The notes: generated from the letters alone by a model not told the origin. Counted from the stretch's first letter, positions 8,364 to 17,670 are shown. The stretch: 35,098 bases of DNA from Methylobacterium adhaesivum (GCF_022179065.1 NZ_BPQD01000052.1:1-35098); one strand, 5' to 3'. Program-made: numbers and translations.

Positions 8364-9316
8364 GCCGCTCCAGCCTCGCTCGCCGGCTCCTTCGAGAGCA
8401 GGTTCTTCAAGTGGTAGTGATGGCGGCCGAGATTGCCGCCGTAATTGCCGGCCGTCACCGCCACGAGGCCGTGGGCGGCGCCTGCCGCCGTGGCCGCATG
8501 CAGGGCGGCCCGCATGGATTCGGCGACGGCGTGCGAGGTCAGGGCGTCGATGACGATCTCCAGGACGACCCCGACCTCCGCGGAGAGTTCGGTGCCGGCC
8601 CGGCCCTTGAGGGTCGGGCAATACGCGTCGTTGGTCGACGCCATCATGCCCTTGGTGCGCGCACCCACCTTCGAGCCCGAACGGACGATGCCGCCGGGGA
8701 AGGGCAGGATCGCGCCCGGCACCGCACGCGCCGCGTCGACGGCGATCTCGGCGACCTTAAGGGTCTCGGCGTGGTTGCGCCCGAGAAACAGCAGATTGCC
8801 GCCGCCGACGGCGCCGTCCACGGCGCGGACAAAATCCTCGCACAGGAATTCCCCGTCCATGACCGGGATGCGCCAGTAGCGCCGGGACTTGCCCGTGACG
8901 GGGTCGGGCAGGCGCTTGGCCACGGCGAACCCGTCACCGAAATAACGGATCGCGCCGCCGAGCTTGATCTTCGTGGGCCCGTCGACGCCCGCGTAGCAGG
9001 CCGTGCCGGGGCAGGTGAGGATGCACTGCCCGACGCGCTTGAGGAGCTGATCCTTGAGGCCGTTGGGTTCGAAGCCGAACAGCAGGACGCGCACGCCCGG
9101 ACGACCGTCCGGGGTCTCGTCGGGCGACAGCTCGCAATCGATGCCGGCCTCGGCGCCGCAGCCGATGACCGAGGTCGCGAACCCCGTCATCGTGGTCGCG
9201 GCGATCATCGCCCACTTGGCCGTGTCGTTGGTGATGATGATCGCGGTGCCGGCGACGTCGAACGCCTCGGCGAACGTGTCGATCACCGGGATCCCGTTGA
9301 GGGTGAGTTCCGCCAT
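8360..9316 (-). CDS. fhcD: Formylmethanofuran:H4MPT formyltransferase subunit
   Basis: 318 residues of the Ftr family. It transfers the formyl group between tetrahydromethanopterin and methylofuran. Family traits include the start MAELTLNGIPVIDTFAEAF, the glycine-rich ATTMTGFATSVIGCGAEAG, CPTLKGRAGTELSAEVG and the C-terminal AVTAGNYGGNLGRHHYHL. The ATG at 9316 is preferred; a GTG at 9325 adds three residues and is closer to the AGGA element, so the start is uncertain by that much. It lies 33 bases after fhcA and overlaps fhcC. In archaea Ftr is a separate enzyme, whereas in methylotrophs it is part of the Fhc complex. Confidence 0.95.
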   Translation of the reverse strand: MAELTLNGIPVIDTFAEAFDVAGTAIIITNDTAKWAMIAATTMTGFATSVIGCGAEAGIDCELSPDETPDGRPGVRVLLFGFEPNGLKDQLLKRVGQCILTCPGTACYAGVDGPTKIKLGGAIRYFGDGFAVAKRLPDPVTGKSRRYWRIPVMDGEFLCEDFVRAVDGAVGGGNLLFLGRNHAETLKVAEIAVDAARAVPGAILPFPGGIVRSGSKVGARTKGMMASTNDAYCPTLKGRAGTELSAEVGVVLEIVIDALTSHAVAESMRAALHAATAAGAAHGLVAVTAGNYGGNLGRHHYHLKNLLSKEPASEAGAA

Positions 9317-9349
9317 GTCAGCCACCGGTCCTCACGCGACACCCCTTCT

Positions 9350-10993
9350 TCAAGACAGACATGCAACCTCCTCGAACACGTCCGCCTTCGGGAAGGCTTC
9401 GTCCGGCACCGAGAAGGACTCCAGACCCGCGCCGTAACGATCTTGCAGGTAGGTCTCCGAGCGGGCCACCATGGCCTTGTCGGACTCGACGTTCAGTTCA
9501 AGGGTATGGCCCGAGCGCCAGGCCACGACCTCGCCGTCCTCGACGATGGTGACGCCATCCTTCAGGACGAGCTTCGCCCGGGCGAACATGGCGGTGCGGT
9601 CGCGGTCGTCGCGGTAGATCGCGACGTCGGCGCGCGCGCCCTCGCGCAGATGGCCGCGATCGGTGAGCCCCAGGAGCTTGGCCGGCCCGGAACGGGTGAG
9701 CTGCGCGATCTCCGAGAAGGTGTACTCGCGCTCGATGGCGCACAGGCCCGAACGCTCGCCGATGACCTTATGCAGGCCGGCGATCTCGCGGTCGCGCTTC
9801 TCCTTGTCCATAAGGAGATGGATGATGTGCGGGTAATCCGTGAACGGGCCACCATTGGGATGGTCGGTCGTCAGGATCGTGCGCTCCGGCTCTTTCGAGA
9901 GCAGCATGAGCTCGAGGCCGATGGCCCATTGCAGCGAGCTGACGGCACCGCGCGGCTTGTACAGGAACGGCACCACGCCGCCGCCTTCCGCGTCGCCCGC
10001 GGTCACGATCCACTTCTTCGGATTGGCGCCCTTGCGACCCGCGAACTGGCGCAGGATATCCAACGAAATCGTCACCGTCTGCCCGAAGGCGACCTGGCCA
10101 ACGTCGAAGGTGGCGTTGGGGTGCTTCTCCATCGCCTCCGTGATGCGCTCGGCCGCCGAGCGGAAGCCGCCGGTCGCCGGATTCTCCGGATCGGTGACGC
10201 CGTAGGCGTAGAACTGGGCGTGGGCGAAGTGGATGCGCCGGCCCTCGGCCGCCTCCAGGGTGTCGACGAAGGACTCGTCGGCACCCGGAATGCCGAGGTT
10301 GTTGCAGTGGACGTGCAGCGGGTGCGGCACGCCGATCTCCTCCACGGCGTCGAGCAGGGCGGTCATGATCTTGCGCGTGGACAGGCCGTAGACGGGGATC
10401 TCCTCGTCGAGGCTGAGTTTCAGCATCCCGTCCTTGAAGGCCGAGGCACCGCCCGCGTTGATGCACTTGACGCCCAGGCCCCGCGAGGTTGCCACCGACA
10501 GGGCGACGAGGTCGCGCACCGCCGCTTTGCCCTCGCGCTGGCGCAGGAGCTGGAGCAGCTGGTCGTCGTTGCCCATCACCGTCAGGGCGCCGCGATCCAG
10601 CAGCGGAATGTCGGCGAGCTCGAGCTGAGTGGCCAACGCGTTGGCCGGCGGCATCGCCGGCTCGACGGCGACGGTATAGCCCATGCGCGCATAGTTGGCG
10701 CCGATCCAGGCGGCCGAGCCGCCGGCATGGGCGAACGGATGACCTTCGGGCGCCGCCTCGCTGGTGTAGAGTTCCGGCAGCAGCAGGCGGCTCATCACCA
10801 CGTTGCCGCCGGCGATGTGGGAGTGGACCTCGACGCCGCCGGCCATCACCACGCAGCCCGTGGCGTCGATGGTCCGGTCGGGCGTGCGCTCGGAGGCGGC
10901 GACGATCCGTCCGCTCTCGACCCAGACGTCGCCGACGGCGTCGCGCCCGGCCGTCGGATCGACGACCCGTCCCCCCTGGATACGGATCAGCAT
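9350..10993 (-). CDS. fhcA: Formyltransferase/hydrolase complex subunit A (formyl-methylofuran hydrolase)
   Basis: 547 residues, amidohydrolase superfamily, related to archaeal FwdA/FmdA. It hydrolyses formyl-methylofuran to formate. The metal-site HxH is at H57/H59 (GGVEVHSHIAGG). Further conserved segments are the HVHCNNLGIPG histidines, HFAHAQFYAYG and the late TTDHPNGGPFTDYP aspartate. The real start is MLIRIQGG at 10993, which overlaps the end of fhcB by seven bases. The reading frame remains open for more than 400 further codons upstream, but that part is an out-of-phase shadow of fhcB. Methylotroph Fhc runs in the formate-producing direction and lacks the tungsten/molybdenum redox unit. 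Confidence 0.96.
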   Translation of the reverse strand: MLIRIQGGRVVDPTAGRDAVGDVWVESGRIVAASERTPDRTIDATGCVVMAGGVEVHSHIAGGNVVMSRLLLPELYTSEAAPEGHPFAHAGGSAAWIGANYARMGYTVAVEPAMPPANALATQLELADIPLLDRGALTVMGNDDQLLQLLRQREGKAAVRDLVALSVATSRGLGVKCINAGGASAFKDGMLKLSLDEEIPVYGLSTRKIMTALLDAVEEIGVPHPLHVHCNNLGIPGADESFVDTLEAAEGRRIHFAHAQFYAYGVTDPENPATGGFRSAAERITEAMEKHPNATFDVGQVAFGQTVTISLDILRQFAGRKGANPKKWIVTAGDAEGGGVVPFLYKPRGAVSSLQWAIGLELMLLSKEPERTILTTDHPNGGPFTDYPHIIHLLMDKEKRDREIAGLHKVIGERSGLCAIEREYTFSEIAQLTRSGPAKLLGLTDRGHLREGARADVAIYRDDRDRTAMFARAKLVLKDGVTIVEDGEVVAWRSGHTLELNVESDKAMVARSETYLQDRYGAGLESFSVPDEAFPKADVFEEVACLS

Positions 10994-12066
10994 GAGGCGC
11001 CCTTCTTCTGCACGAGGCGGTCCTGGATGGCGGCGAGCACGCCGGCGGCCGTCAGCGCGGTCGCTTGCCCACTCGCCGGCGCGTACGTGATGGTGGCGCG
11101 GCGGTCGTTCCAGACGGAACCGCCGGCACTCTCGCCCGGCACGCCGACGGCGATGACGATTTCGGCGGCATCCCCCGTGGCTTCTGGGCTGCCCTCGCCC
11201 ACGATGGCGATGCTCGGCAAGGTGCCGAGCCAATCCGGCCGGGGGGCGGGGAGGGAGGCGAGCCACAGGGCGGCATCGGCCTCGCCGGCGGCGATCTGGC
11301 GGGCACTGTCGAAGCGCCAGGGATCGTGCTCCGGCACGTGGCGCCCGAAGCCCACGCGCGGCGCCTGGCCCGTGGTCCAGGCCGAGAGCTGCAGCAGGGC
11401 ACGGCCCTGATACGGATCGGAGACCGAGAGAGCGAAGAAGCGGGTGACCTCGTTGAGGTCCTTGACCATCCCCTGGAGCATCTCGACGCCGAGTTCGCCG
11501 AGCTCCTCCGGATCGTACAGGACGACGCCGTACTGGGCGGAACTGAGCCGCTTGGCGAGGTCGCCATAGGCGGTCTCGCCGGACAGATGGCCTTTGAGAT
11601 AGGCGCGCAGGTGGGCGACGGAGACGGCGAGTCCATCGGCCTCGGCCGGGTAGGCCACGTGCCGGGTGGCGCCGTTGCGCGTGCCGCCGAGCGACAGGAG
11701 CGTGCGCTCGGCCCCGGCGGCGCGGCCCCGCGTCGGCACGGACTCGGCGATCTCCTGGACGATGGCGCGCTCCCACGGCGCGTTGCCGACGATGAGGACC
11801 GCATCCGCCCGGCCCAACGTCTCGGCCGGCGTGGTCAGCATGGCGCCCGTGCGGCTCAAGGGCCCGAGTTCGGCATAGAGGGCCGGCCCCGCCACGGGAT
11901 CGACGGAGGCGCCGATGAGATCGGCGAGGTGATAGGCCGCCCGCACCGCGCTCAACTCGGCGCACAGCCCCGCCACGATCGGCGTCCGCGCCGAAGCGAG
12001 GAGCGTCGCAGCGGCCTCCACCGCCGCGTCCGCATCCGTCGCACCACCCTTCACCCAGGCCGCCAT
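10987..12066 (-). CDS. fhcB: Formyltransferase/hydrolase complex subunit B
   Basis: 359 residues from the ATG at 12066, which has an AAGG element nine bases upstream; a GTG at 12075 is an alternative. It resembles the molybdopterin-oxidoreductase-like FwdB/FmdB subunit (Rossmann-type segments such as GRADAVLIVGNAPWE and FALSVSDPYQG). The protein contains only two cysteines, C35 and the final residue. It therefore lacks a four-Cys cluster motif and cannot hold the Fe-S/metal site of the archaeal dehydrogenase. This agrees with the view that FhcB is a catalytically reduced, structural partner of FhcA. First gene of the fhc operon. Confidence 0.94.
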   Translation of the reverse strand: MAAWVKGGATDADAAVEAAATLLASARTPIVAGLCAELSAVRAAYHLADLIGASVDPVAGPALYAELGPLSRTGAMLTTPAETLGRADAVLIVGNAPWERAIVQEIAESVPTRGRAAGAERTLLSLGGTRNGATRHVAYPAEADGLAVSVAHLRAYLKGHLSGETAYGDLAKRLSSAQYGVVLYDPEELGELGVEMLQGMVKDLNEVTRFFALSVSDPYQGRALLQLSAWTTGQAPRVGFGRHVPEHDPWRFDSARQIAAGEADAALWLASLPAPRPDWLGTLPSIAIVGEGSPEATGDAAEIVIAVGVPGESAGGSVWNDRRATITYAPASGQATALTAAGVLAAIQDRLVQKKGASC

Positions 12067-12371
12067 ACTTTGCACCTTGGAACATCGAGGGCCCGGCGCA
12101 CGCTACCAACAGGGCGTCGCGCACGGCGGGACTGAGCCAGTCCGAAACGATCGGGCGGCACGTTTGCATCGCCGCCACGGCCCAAGCAAGTCCCGAGACC
12201 AATGCGGGAGGAATCGGCACCGCAATTTTTCTTGGCGGCGGGGCACGAAAAAACCTTCGGACGACACGGACCACGGGATGCGCCCATGCGGCTTGCGGGG
12301 CGTCCGCGCTCCGTGGGAGAAGCCCGCGGCCGGGCCGTTCGCTCGCCGGCGGAGCGACAAAGGGAATCGAT
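12067..12371. promoter_or_regulatory. Divergent promoter region, fhcBADC / orf4-mtdB
   Basis: 305 bases between two divergent start codons, the hub from which both halves of the C1 island must be transcribed. No further gene is supported. Visible marks: a cpurine-rich AAGG before fhcB, and an isolated AT-rich patch around 12224-12256 (aatttttcttgg and cgaaaaaacc) that stands out from the GC-rich background. An AAAGGGA ribosome site is at about 12359-12365 for orf4. I could not assign promoter boxes or a known regulator site. Confidence 0.45.
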
Positions 12372-13349
12372 GTGACGCGGATCCCGGATGGGGCAGGGGA
12401 CGAATCTGTGCCGAACGCCGTTCGCGTGCGGGCGCCGGGGCGCCTGCATTTCGGGTTCCTCGATCTTCACGGCGGCCTCGGGCGCCGCTTCGGCAGCCTC
12501 GGCCTCGCCCTCGACGCCCCCGCCGTCACGCTCACGGCGCGCGCGGCCTCCGGCTTGACGGTGACCGGGCCGGAGGCGGAGCGTGCGCGGACCTACGCCC
12601 TCGCCGCAGCCGGGCATCTCGGGATCGACGGCCATGCCGCCCTGATCGTGGAAGAGACGATGCCGGCCCATGCGGGCTTCGGCTCGGGGACGCAGCTGGC
12701 GCTGGCCACGGCCGCCGCCCTGGCGCATCTCGCCGGGCGCCCCTTCGTGCCGGAGGCTTTCGCCGATGCCCTCGACCGGGGCAACCGCTCGGGCGTCGGT
12801 CTCGCGGCGTTCACGCAAGGGGGCCTCATCGTCGATGGGGGCCGCGACGGCCTGGGCACGCCGCCGCCCGTGATCGCGCGGCTGGCCTATCCGGAGACGT
12901 GGCGCGTCGTTCTCATCCTCGACACCGGCATGACCGGCGTCCACGGTGCCCACGAGGTCGCGGCCTTCCGCGACCTGCCGCGCTTTCCCGAGGATCAGGC
13001 CGCCGAGATCTGCCGCCTCGTCCTCATGCGGGTTCTGCCCGCCGCCGCCACCGCCGAGCCCGAGGGGTTCGGGGCGGGCATCACCGAGATCCAGCGCCTC
13101 ATCGGCGACCATTTCGCCCCGCACCAGGGTGGGCGCTACGCCAGCCCCGCCGTCGCCGAGGTGCTCGCCGCCATCGCCGCGCAGGGCATCGCCGGATACG
13201 GCCAGAGCTCGTGGGGTCCGACGGGCTTCGCCCTGTTGCCGTCCGAGGAGGCGGCGCGCCGCCTCGTCGCCTCCCTGGAACGGCCCGGCCCCTTGCGCTT
13301 CCTCATCGCGCGCGGGCGCAACACCGGCGCAACGGTGACGCCGCTTTAA
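12372..13349 (+). CDS. orf4: Beta-ribofuranosylaminobenzene 5'-phosphate (beta-RFAP) synthase
   Basis: 325 residues. It condenses p-aminobenzoate (or hydroxybenzoate) with PRPP, the first committed step to the (dephospho)methanopterin side chain. The family is GHMP-kinase-like. The conserved start VRVRAPGRLHFGFLDLHGG and the GHMP glycine motif PAHAGFGSGTQLALATAAA (about residues 98-116) are clear, as are SGVGLAAFTQGGLIVDGG and the C-terminal YGQSSWGPTGFALL. The GTG at 12372 has AAAGGGA upstream; a second GTG at 12408 begins exactly at the conserved domain and is a real alternative. The orf4 gene of M. extorquens was identified as this enzyme. Confidence 0.93.
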   Translation: MTRIPDGAGDESVPNAVRVRAPGRLHFGFLDLHGGLGRRFGSLGLALDAPAVTLTARAASGLTVTGPEAERARTYALAAAGHLGIDGHAALIVEETMPAHAGFGSGTQLALATAAALAHLAGRPFVPEAFADALDRGNRSGVGLAAFTQGGLIVDGGRDGLGTPPPVIARLAYPETWRVVLILDTGMTGVHGAHEVAAFRDLPRFPEDQAAEICRLVLMRVLPAAATAEPEGFGAGITEIQRLIGDHFAPHQGGRYASPAVAEVLAAIAAQGIAGYGQSSWGPTGFALLPSEEAARRLVASLERPGPLRFLIARGRNTGATVTPL

Positions 13350-13455
13350 GACGTAGGGCGCTACGGTGCGGCCGCTCGACCCGGCCGCGACCGGCTTTGA
13401 CATTTCCACGCCCCGGCGCACGATCGGGGATCGCGTGAACGGAGGGAAACCGACC

Positions 13456-14349
13456 ATGGCCCGCTCGATCCTGCACATGATCACGCCCCTGAAGCACATG
13501 AGTCCGTTCGACGTGAACATGGCCGTGGATGCCGGGTTCGAGACCATCGCCACCTACACGGGCGCGACGCTCCCCGACGTGACCTCCCTGGTGCAGGATT
13601 CGATCTTTTCGCGCTCCCCCCAGGACGGCGTGCGCACGGGCATCTTCATCGCCGGCAAGAACGCCGAGGAGGCCCTCGATATGGTCGACAGGGCGAAGAA
13701 GGCCCTGGTGCCGCCCTTCGCCAACCACATATTCGCCGACCCGGCCGGCTCGTTCACCACGGGTGCGGCCATGGTCGCCGAGGTGACCCGCGCCCTGAAG
13801 GCCAAGTTCGACACGGAGCTGGCCGGCAAGCGCATCGTGATCTTCGGCGGCGCCGGCGTCGTCGCCTACGTGGCGGCGGTGATCGGGGCGCTCAACGGTG
13901 CCGAGACCACCATCGTCGGCCATGACGGTGAGGAGCGCGTCAGCAAGATCGCCCATACCATGCGCTGGCGCTTCGGCGTCGAGGTCGGCGCCGTCGACGG
14001 CACCACCGTCGAGGCGCGGCGCGCGGCCATCACCAATGCCGACGTAATCCTCTCGGCCGGACCCGCCGGCGTGTCGATCCTCACGGCGGAGGATCTCGAA
14101 TCGGCACCGAACCTCCTCGTCGCCTCGGACGTGAACGCCGTGCCGCCGGCCGGCATCGCCGGCATCGACGTCAACGCCATCGACGTGCCCCTGCCCGTCG
14201 GCAAGGGGGTCGGCATCGGCGCCCTGGCGGTGGGCAACGTGAAGTATCAGACCCAGGCCCGCCTGTTCCGTCGCATGCTCGAGGCGAAAGAGCCCCTCTG
14301 CCTCGATTTCCGCGACGCCTACACGCTGGCCATCGAGGTGGCGGGCTGA
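13456..14349 (+). CDS. mtdB: NAD(P)-dependent methylene-H4MPT dehydrogenase
   Basis: 297 residues, the known length of MtdB. It oxidises methylene-H4MPT to methenyl-H4MPT in formaldehyde oxidation. Conserved parts: MARSILHMITPLKHMSPFDV at the N-terminus, DPAGSFTTGAAM, and the nucleotide-binding IVIFGGAGVVAYVAAVIG (about residues 121-138). SAGPAGVSIL and VNAVPPAGIAGID near the C-terminus are also typical. A strong ggaggg at 13441-13446 sets the ATG at 13456. The open frame upstream (from about 13366) has no ribosome site and no conservation. Its stop overlaps the likely start of orf5. Confidence 0.96.
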   Translation: MARSILHMITPLKHMSPFDVNMAVDAGFETIATYTGATLPDVTSLVQDSIFSRSPQDGVRTGIFIAGKNAEEALDMVDRAKKALVPPFANHIFADPAGSFTTGAAMVAEVTRALKAKFDTELAGKRIVIFGGAGVVAYVAAVIGALNGAETTIVGHDGEERVSKIAHTMRWRFGVEVGAVDGTTVEARRAAITNADVILSAGPAGVSILTAEDLESAPNLLVASDVNAVPPAGIAGIDVNAIDVPLPVGKGVGIGALAVGNVKYQTQARLFRRMLEAKEPLCLDFRDAYTLAIEVAG

Positions 14350-15497
14350 CGGCGGGCGCCGACACCCTCCTCATCGCGGCGCAGTCCGGCCGCGCCCTCG
14401 CGCAGGCGGCGCGCCGGGCGGGCCTGCGCCCTCTGGTCCTCGATTTGTTCGGCGATGCCGACACCCTGTCGCTTGCCGAGCATCACCGCCCGGCCTCCGG
14501 CCGTTTCGGCGACGGGCGCCTCGGTGGGGCGGGTGTTCTGGCGGATCTCGACGCCCTGGCGGGCCTCGCGGATCGACCTCCCCTCGGAATCGTTCTCGGC
14601 AGCGGATTCGAGGGCGCCCCCGACCTCATGGCGGCCATCGCCGGGCGGTTCCGCCTCCTCGGCGGATCGCCCGAAGCCGTGGCACGCCTGAAGGACCCCT
14701 TCGACTTCGCCGCGCTCTGCGCCCGCCTCGGGGTGCCTCACCCCGCCGTCACCCGCGATTCCGTGGCTGACCGCACGGGGTGGCTCCTGAAACGGGCCGG
14801 AGGCTCGGGCGGCACCCATATCCGCGCCGCCACGGCCGGGCGGGCGCCACCGGGGGCCTATTTCCAGGCACGGGTGCCGGGCAGGGCCCACGCCCTGGCC
14901 TTCCTCGCGGACGGACGCGGCCTCGCCGTCGTCGGGCTGACCGAACAATGGAGCGCGCCCTCGCCCCTGCGCCCGTTCCGCTATGCCGGCGCCGTCGCCC
15001 GGGCACGGCACGAGGAGCCGGCCCTCGCCCCGCGCATGATCGAAAGCATCGCCGACGCGGTGTCCCGCCTCGTCGCCGAGACCGGCCTGCGCGGCCTCGC
15101 CAGCGCCGATCTCCTCGTCTCGGGGGCGGAATGGTGGCTGACCGAGATCAACCCGCGCCCGGGCGCCACCCTCGATATCCTCGACCGGCGCCCGACGCCG
15201 CTCCTCGCCCAGCACATCGCGGCGAGTCTCGGCCGCCTGCCCGCGATCGATGCGCCGCCGGTGGATGCGGCGGCCACGGAAATCTGTTACGCGGCCACCG
15301 GCTACGCGCCGATGCCGCCGGTCGACTGGCCGGCTTTCGTTCGCGACCGCCCAAGATCCGGCACCACGGTGGCGCGCCACGCGCCCCTGTGCACCCTGTT
15401 CGCAACGGGGTCGGATTCGGCCGCCACGAGAGAGATGTTGCGAAGCCAGGCCGCTCGCTTGCAGGCCCGGCTCGACCTGACGGAGGGACAAGCATGA
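14346..15497 (+). CDS. orf5: ATP-grasp ligase of the C1 island, likely CTG start
   Basis: 383 residues if translation starts at CTG 14346, which overlaps the mtdB TGA in a CTGA arrangement. The N-terminal pre-ATP-grasp fold ([20 protein letters not shown], then [13 protein letters not shown]) is clearly coding, yet no ATG, GTG or TTG precedes the TTG at 14445, which would cut into it. ATP-grasp features follow: [22 protein letters not shown] and the metal-binding [17 protein letters not shown]. orf5 mutants in AM1 are reported to be defective in the H4MPT pathway. A peptide-ligase step in methylofuran or dephospho-H4MPT assembly is likely, substrate unknown. Overlaps mch (ATGA at 15494). Confidence 0.85.
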   Translation: MTAGADTLLIAAQSGRALAQAARRAGLRPLVLDLFGDADTLSLAEHHRPASGRFGDGRLGGAGVLADLDALAGLADRPPLGIVLGSGFEGAPDLMAAIAGRFRLLGGSPEAVARLKDPFDFAALCARLGVPHPAVTRDSVADRTGWLLKRAGGSGGTHIRAATAGRAPPGAYFQARVPGRAHALAFLADGRGLAVVGLTEQWSAPSPLRPFRYAGAVARARHEEPALAPRMIESIADAVSRLVAETGLRGLASADLLVSGAEWWLTEINPRPGATLDILDRRPTPLLAQHIAASLGRLPAIDAPPVDAAATEICYAATGYAPMPPVDWPAFVRDRPRSGTTVARHAPLCTLFATGSDSAATREMLRSQAARLQARLDLTEGQA

Positions 15498-16480
15498 CCA
15501 CGAGTCCGACGGCGCCGAAGAGCCCCTATCCGAGCGTCAATGCGCTCACCGCCCCCCTGGTCGAGCGCCTGGCCGCCGACGCTGATGTGCTGCGCCTCGC
15601 CGTGACGACGCAGGACGGCGCCCGCATGATCGATGCCGGCGCCTCCGTGCGCGGCTCCATCGAGGCCGGCCGGCGCATTGCCGAGATCTGCCTCGGCGGC
15701 CTCGGCACCGTCACCATCGCGCCGTCCGGCCCCGTCGCGGGCTGGCCCTACTCCGTGGTGGTCCATGCCGCCGATCCGGTCATCGCCTGCCTCGGCAGCC
15801 AGTATGCCGGCTGGTCGCTGGCCGACGAGACCGGGGATTCCGGCTTCTTCGCCCTGGGCTCCGGCCCCGGCCGGGCGGTCGCCGTCGTCGAGGACCTCTA
15901 CGCCGAGCTCGGCTACCGCGACACCGCCACCCAGACCGCCCTGGTGCTGGAAGCCGCCGGCGGGCCGCCGGCCTCCGTCATCGCCAAGGTGGCCGAGGCC
16001 ACGGGTCTTCGGCCGGAGCAGCTGACCTTCATCTACGCCCCGACCCAAAGTCTGGCCGGCTCGACCCAGGTGGTCGCCCGCGTGCTGGAGGTCGCCCTGC
16101 ACAAGGCCCACACGGTGGGCTTCGACCTCCACAAGATCGTGGACGGCCTCGGCTCGGCCCCGCTCTCGCCCCAGCACCCGGACTTCATCCAGGCCATGGG
16201 CCGCACCAACGACGCCATCATCTACGGCGGCCGGGTGCACCTCTACGTCGAGGCCGACGAGGCCGACGCCAAACAGCTCGCCGAGCAACTTCCGTCGACC
16301 ACCTCGGCCGACCACGGCGCACCCTTCGCCGATATCTTCGGCCGGGTGAACGGTGACTTCTACAAGATCGACGGCGCCCTCTTCAGCCCGGCGGAGGTGA
16401 TCGTCACCTCCGTCAACACGGGCAAAAGTTTCCGCGGCGGCCGGCTGATGCCGGAGCTGGTGGAAGCCTCGTTCAGCTGA
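15494..16480 (+). CDS. mch: Methenyl-H4MPT cyclohydrolase
   Basis: 328 residues. It hydrolyses methenyl-H4MPT to 5-formyl-H4MPT, between MtdB and the Fhc complex. Family segments: [89 protein letters not shown] and [17 protein letters not shown]. The ATG sits inside the orf5 stop (ATGA) with cggaggg seven bases upstream. Length and start agree with the family. It is followed by a 275-base gap filled by a palindromic element. Confidence 0.97.
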   Translation: MTTSPTAPKSPYPSVNALTAPLVERLAADADVLRLAVTTQDGARMIDAGASVRGSIEAGRRIAEICLGGLGTVTIAPSGPVAGWPYSVVVHAADPVIACLGSQYAGWSLADETGDSGFFALGSGPGRAVAVVEDLYAELGYRDTATQTALVLEAAGGPPASVIAKVAEATGLRPEQLTFIYAPTQSLAGSTQVVARVLEVALHKAHTVGFDLHKIVDGLGSAPLSPQHPDFIQAMGRTNDAIIYGGRVHLYVEADEADAKQLAEQLPSTTSADHGAPFADIFGRVNGDFYKIDGALFSPAEVIVTSVNTGKSFRGGRLMPELVEASFS

Positions 16481-16499
16481 CATGGATCCCGGGGCGGGA

Positions 16500-16712
16500 C
16501 GCCCGCCCCCTCTCCCCGCCGGGCGGGGAGAGGGCCGCATGGACCCTGCCGTCCATGCGGCCAGCGAAGGCGCAGCCGAAGCGAGGGTGAGGGGGTGTCT
16601 CCGGACGAGGCTCCTTCTACGACGCCCCCTCACCCTCCGCTGTCGCCTCGCCGTGCCGACGACAAGGTCGGCGCGGCCCTCTTCCCGCGAGCGGGGCGAG
16701 GGGACTGCGCGG
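16500..16712. repeat. Composite palindromic intergenic element between mch and orf7
   Basis: About 210 bases of nested inverted repeats and no coding signal. Hairpin 1: ccctctccccgcc / ggcggggagaggg (16508-16534). Hairpin 2: ccgcatgga / tccatgcgg (16535-16560). A larger pair follows: gagggtgaggggg near 16584-16596 with its complement ccccctcaccctc near 16626-16638. A right-hand segment gcggccctcttcccgcgagcggggcgagggg partly mirrors the left end. This has the look of the REP/BIME-like elements found between genes in GC-rich alphaproteobacteria. It could fold in mRNA and damp read-through from mch into orf7. Confidence 0.75.
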
Positions 16713-16755
16713 CAGCCGGGCCGGATCAATCCGGACATCGTATGAGAGCAAGACA

Positions 16756-17670
16756 ATGCGGATCGGGCTCGCGGCCGACAACGGCAACTGGCACAAAGCG
16801 CGCTTGAAGGCCGCCCTCGAACACCTCGGCGCGGAGCCGGTGCTGTTCTCGCTGGCCGACGTGGCCATCGTCACGGGTGGATCCGAGCCCCTGCGGGTGC
16901 CGGGCTTTCCCGACGCCCTGCCGGACGGCGTGCTCCTGCGGACCGTGGCGGGCGGCACCTTCGAGGCCACCACCATGCGGCTCGGCGTGCTCCATGCCCT
17001 CGTGGCCTGCGGCACCACCGTGTGGAATTCGCCCGCGGCAATCGAGCGTTCCGTCGACAAAGCGATGACCAGCCTGCTCATCGACCGCGCCGGCCTGCCG
17101 ACGCCCGGCACCTACGTGTGCTCCAAGCGCGAGGCGGCGGCCGAGATCGTGGCGCGGGAGGCCGGCCCCGGCCGCCCCCTCGTGCTCAAGCCCCTGTTCG
17201 GCTCGCAAGGGGAAGGGCTCCAGCTCATCGAGACCCCCGACGACCTGCCGGGCGAGGACGCCGTGTCCCGGGTCTATTATCTCCAGCGCTACATCGCCCG
17301 CCGCGACGGCCTGTGGCGCGACTACCGGGTGTTCGTCTGCGAGGGCCGCGCCATCGCCGGCATGATCCGCGAGGGCGACGGCTGGATCACCAACGTCCAT
17401 CGCGGGGGCCGCCCCCTCTCCTGGGACATGCCGCCGGCCGCCGCAGAACTCGCGGAGCGGGCCGCGGCGGCCGTCGGCGTCGACTACACCGGAATCGACC
17501 TCGTCGAGGACGGGGAGGGCGGCTTCCTCGTCCTCGAAGTCAACTCGATGCCGGCGTGGTCGGGGCTGCAGAAGGTCACCGAGGTCGATATCGCGCTCGC
17601 CGTCGCGCGCGGCTTCCTCAACGCCGTGCGGGCGGCCCGCCCCCCACGCCTCGTCTCGGCCCTCGGATGA
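16756..17670 (+). CDS. orf7: RimK-like ATP-grasp glutamate ligase family protein
   Basis: 304 residues. The fold order matches RimK/MptN-type ligases: N-terminal domain (MRIGLAADNGNWHKARLKAA), a lid start KAMTSLLIDRAGLPTPGTY, ATP-binding PLVLKPLFGSQGEGLQL (about 143-158), DYRVFV, and the metal/ATP site GIDLVEDGEGGFLVLEVNSM (E and N in LEVN). The archaeal relatives add glutamate to tetrahydromethanopterin or other cofactors. Dephospho-H4MPT lacks that tail but methylofuran carries a poly-glutamate chain, so glutamylation of methylofuran is the better guess. orf7 is reported as needed for the pathway in AM1. The ATG at 16756 follows gagagcaagaca, and the stop overlaps orf17. Confidence 0.9.
   Translation: MRIGLAADNGNWHKARLKAALEHLGAEPVLFSLADVAIVTGGSEPLRVPGFPDALPDGVLLRTVAGGTFEATTMRLGVLHALVACGTTVWNSPAAIERSVDKAMTSLLIDRAGLPTPGTYVCSKREAAAEIVAREAGPGRPLVLKPLFGSQGEGLQLIETPDDLPGEDAVSRVYYLQRYIARRDGLWRDYRVFVCEGRAIAGMIREGDGWITNVHRGGRPLSWDMPPAAAELAERAAAAVGVDYTGIDLVEDGEGGFLVLEVNSMPAWSGLQKVTEVDIALAVARGFLNAVRAARPPRLVSALG

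Noticed and set aside
8411-11410. 999-codon open frame on plus over fhcD, fhcA and fhcB
   Set aside because: Same cause; the minus-strand fhc genes are unmistakable and the plus frame resembles no protein.
10994-12274. Long in-frame extension upstream of fhcA
   Set aside because: It reads fhcB out of phase; fhcA has a normal family start at 10993.
16500-16740. CRISPR-like repeats in the mch-orf7 gap
   Set aside because: The repeats are inverted, not direct, and there are no regularly spaced spacers.
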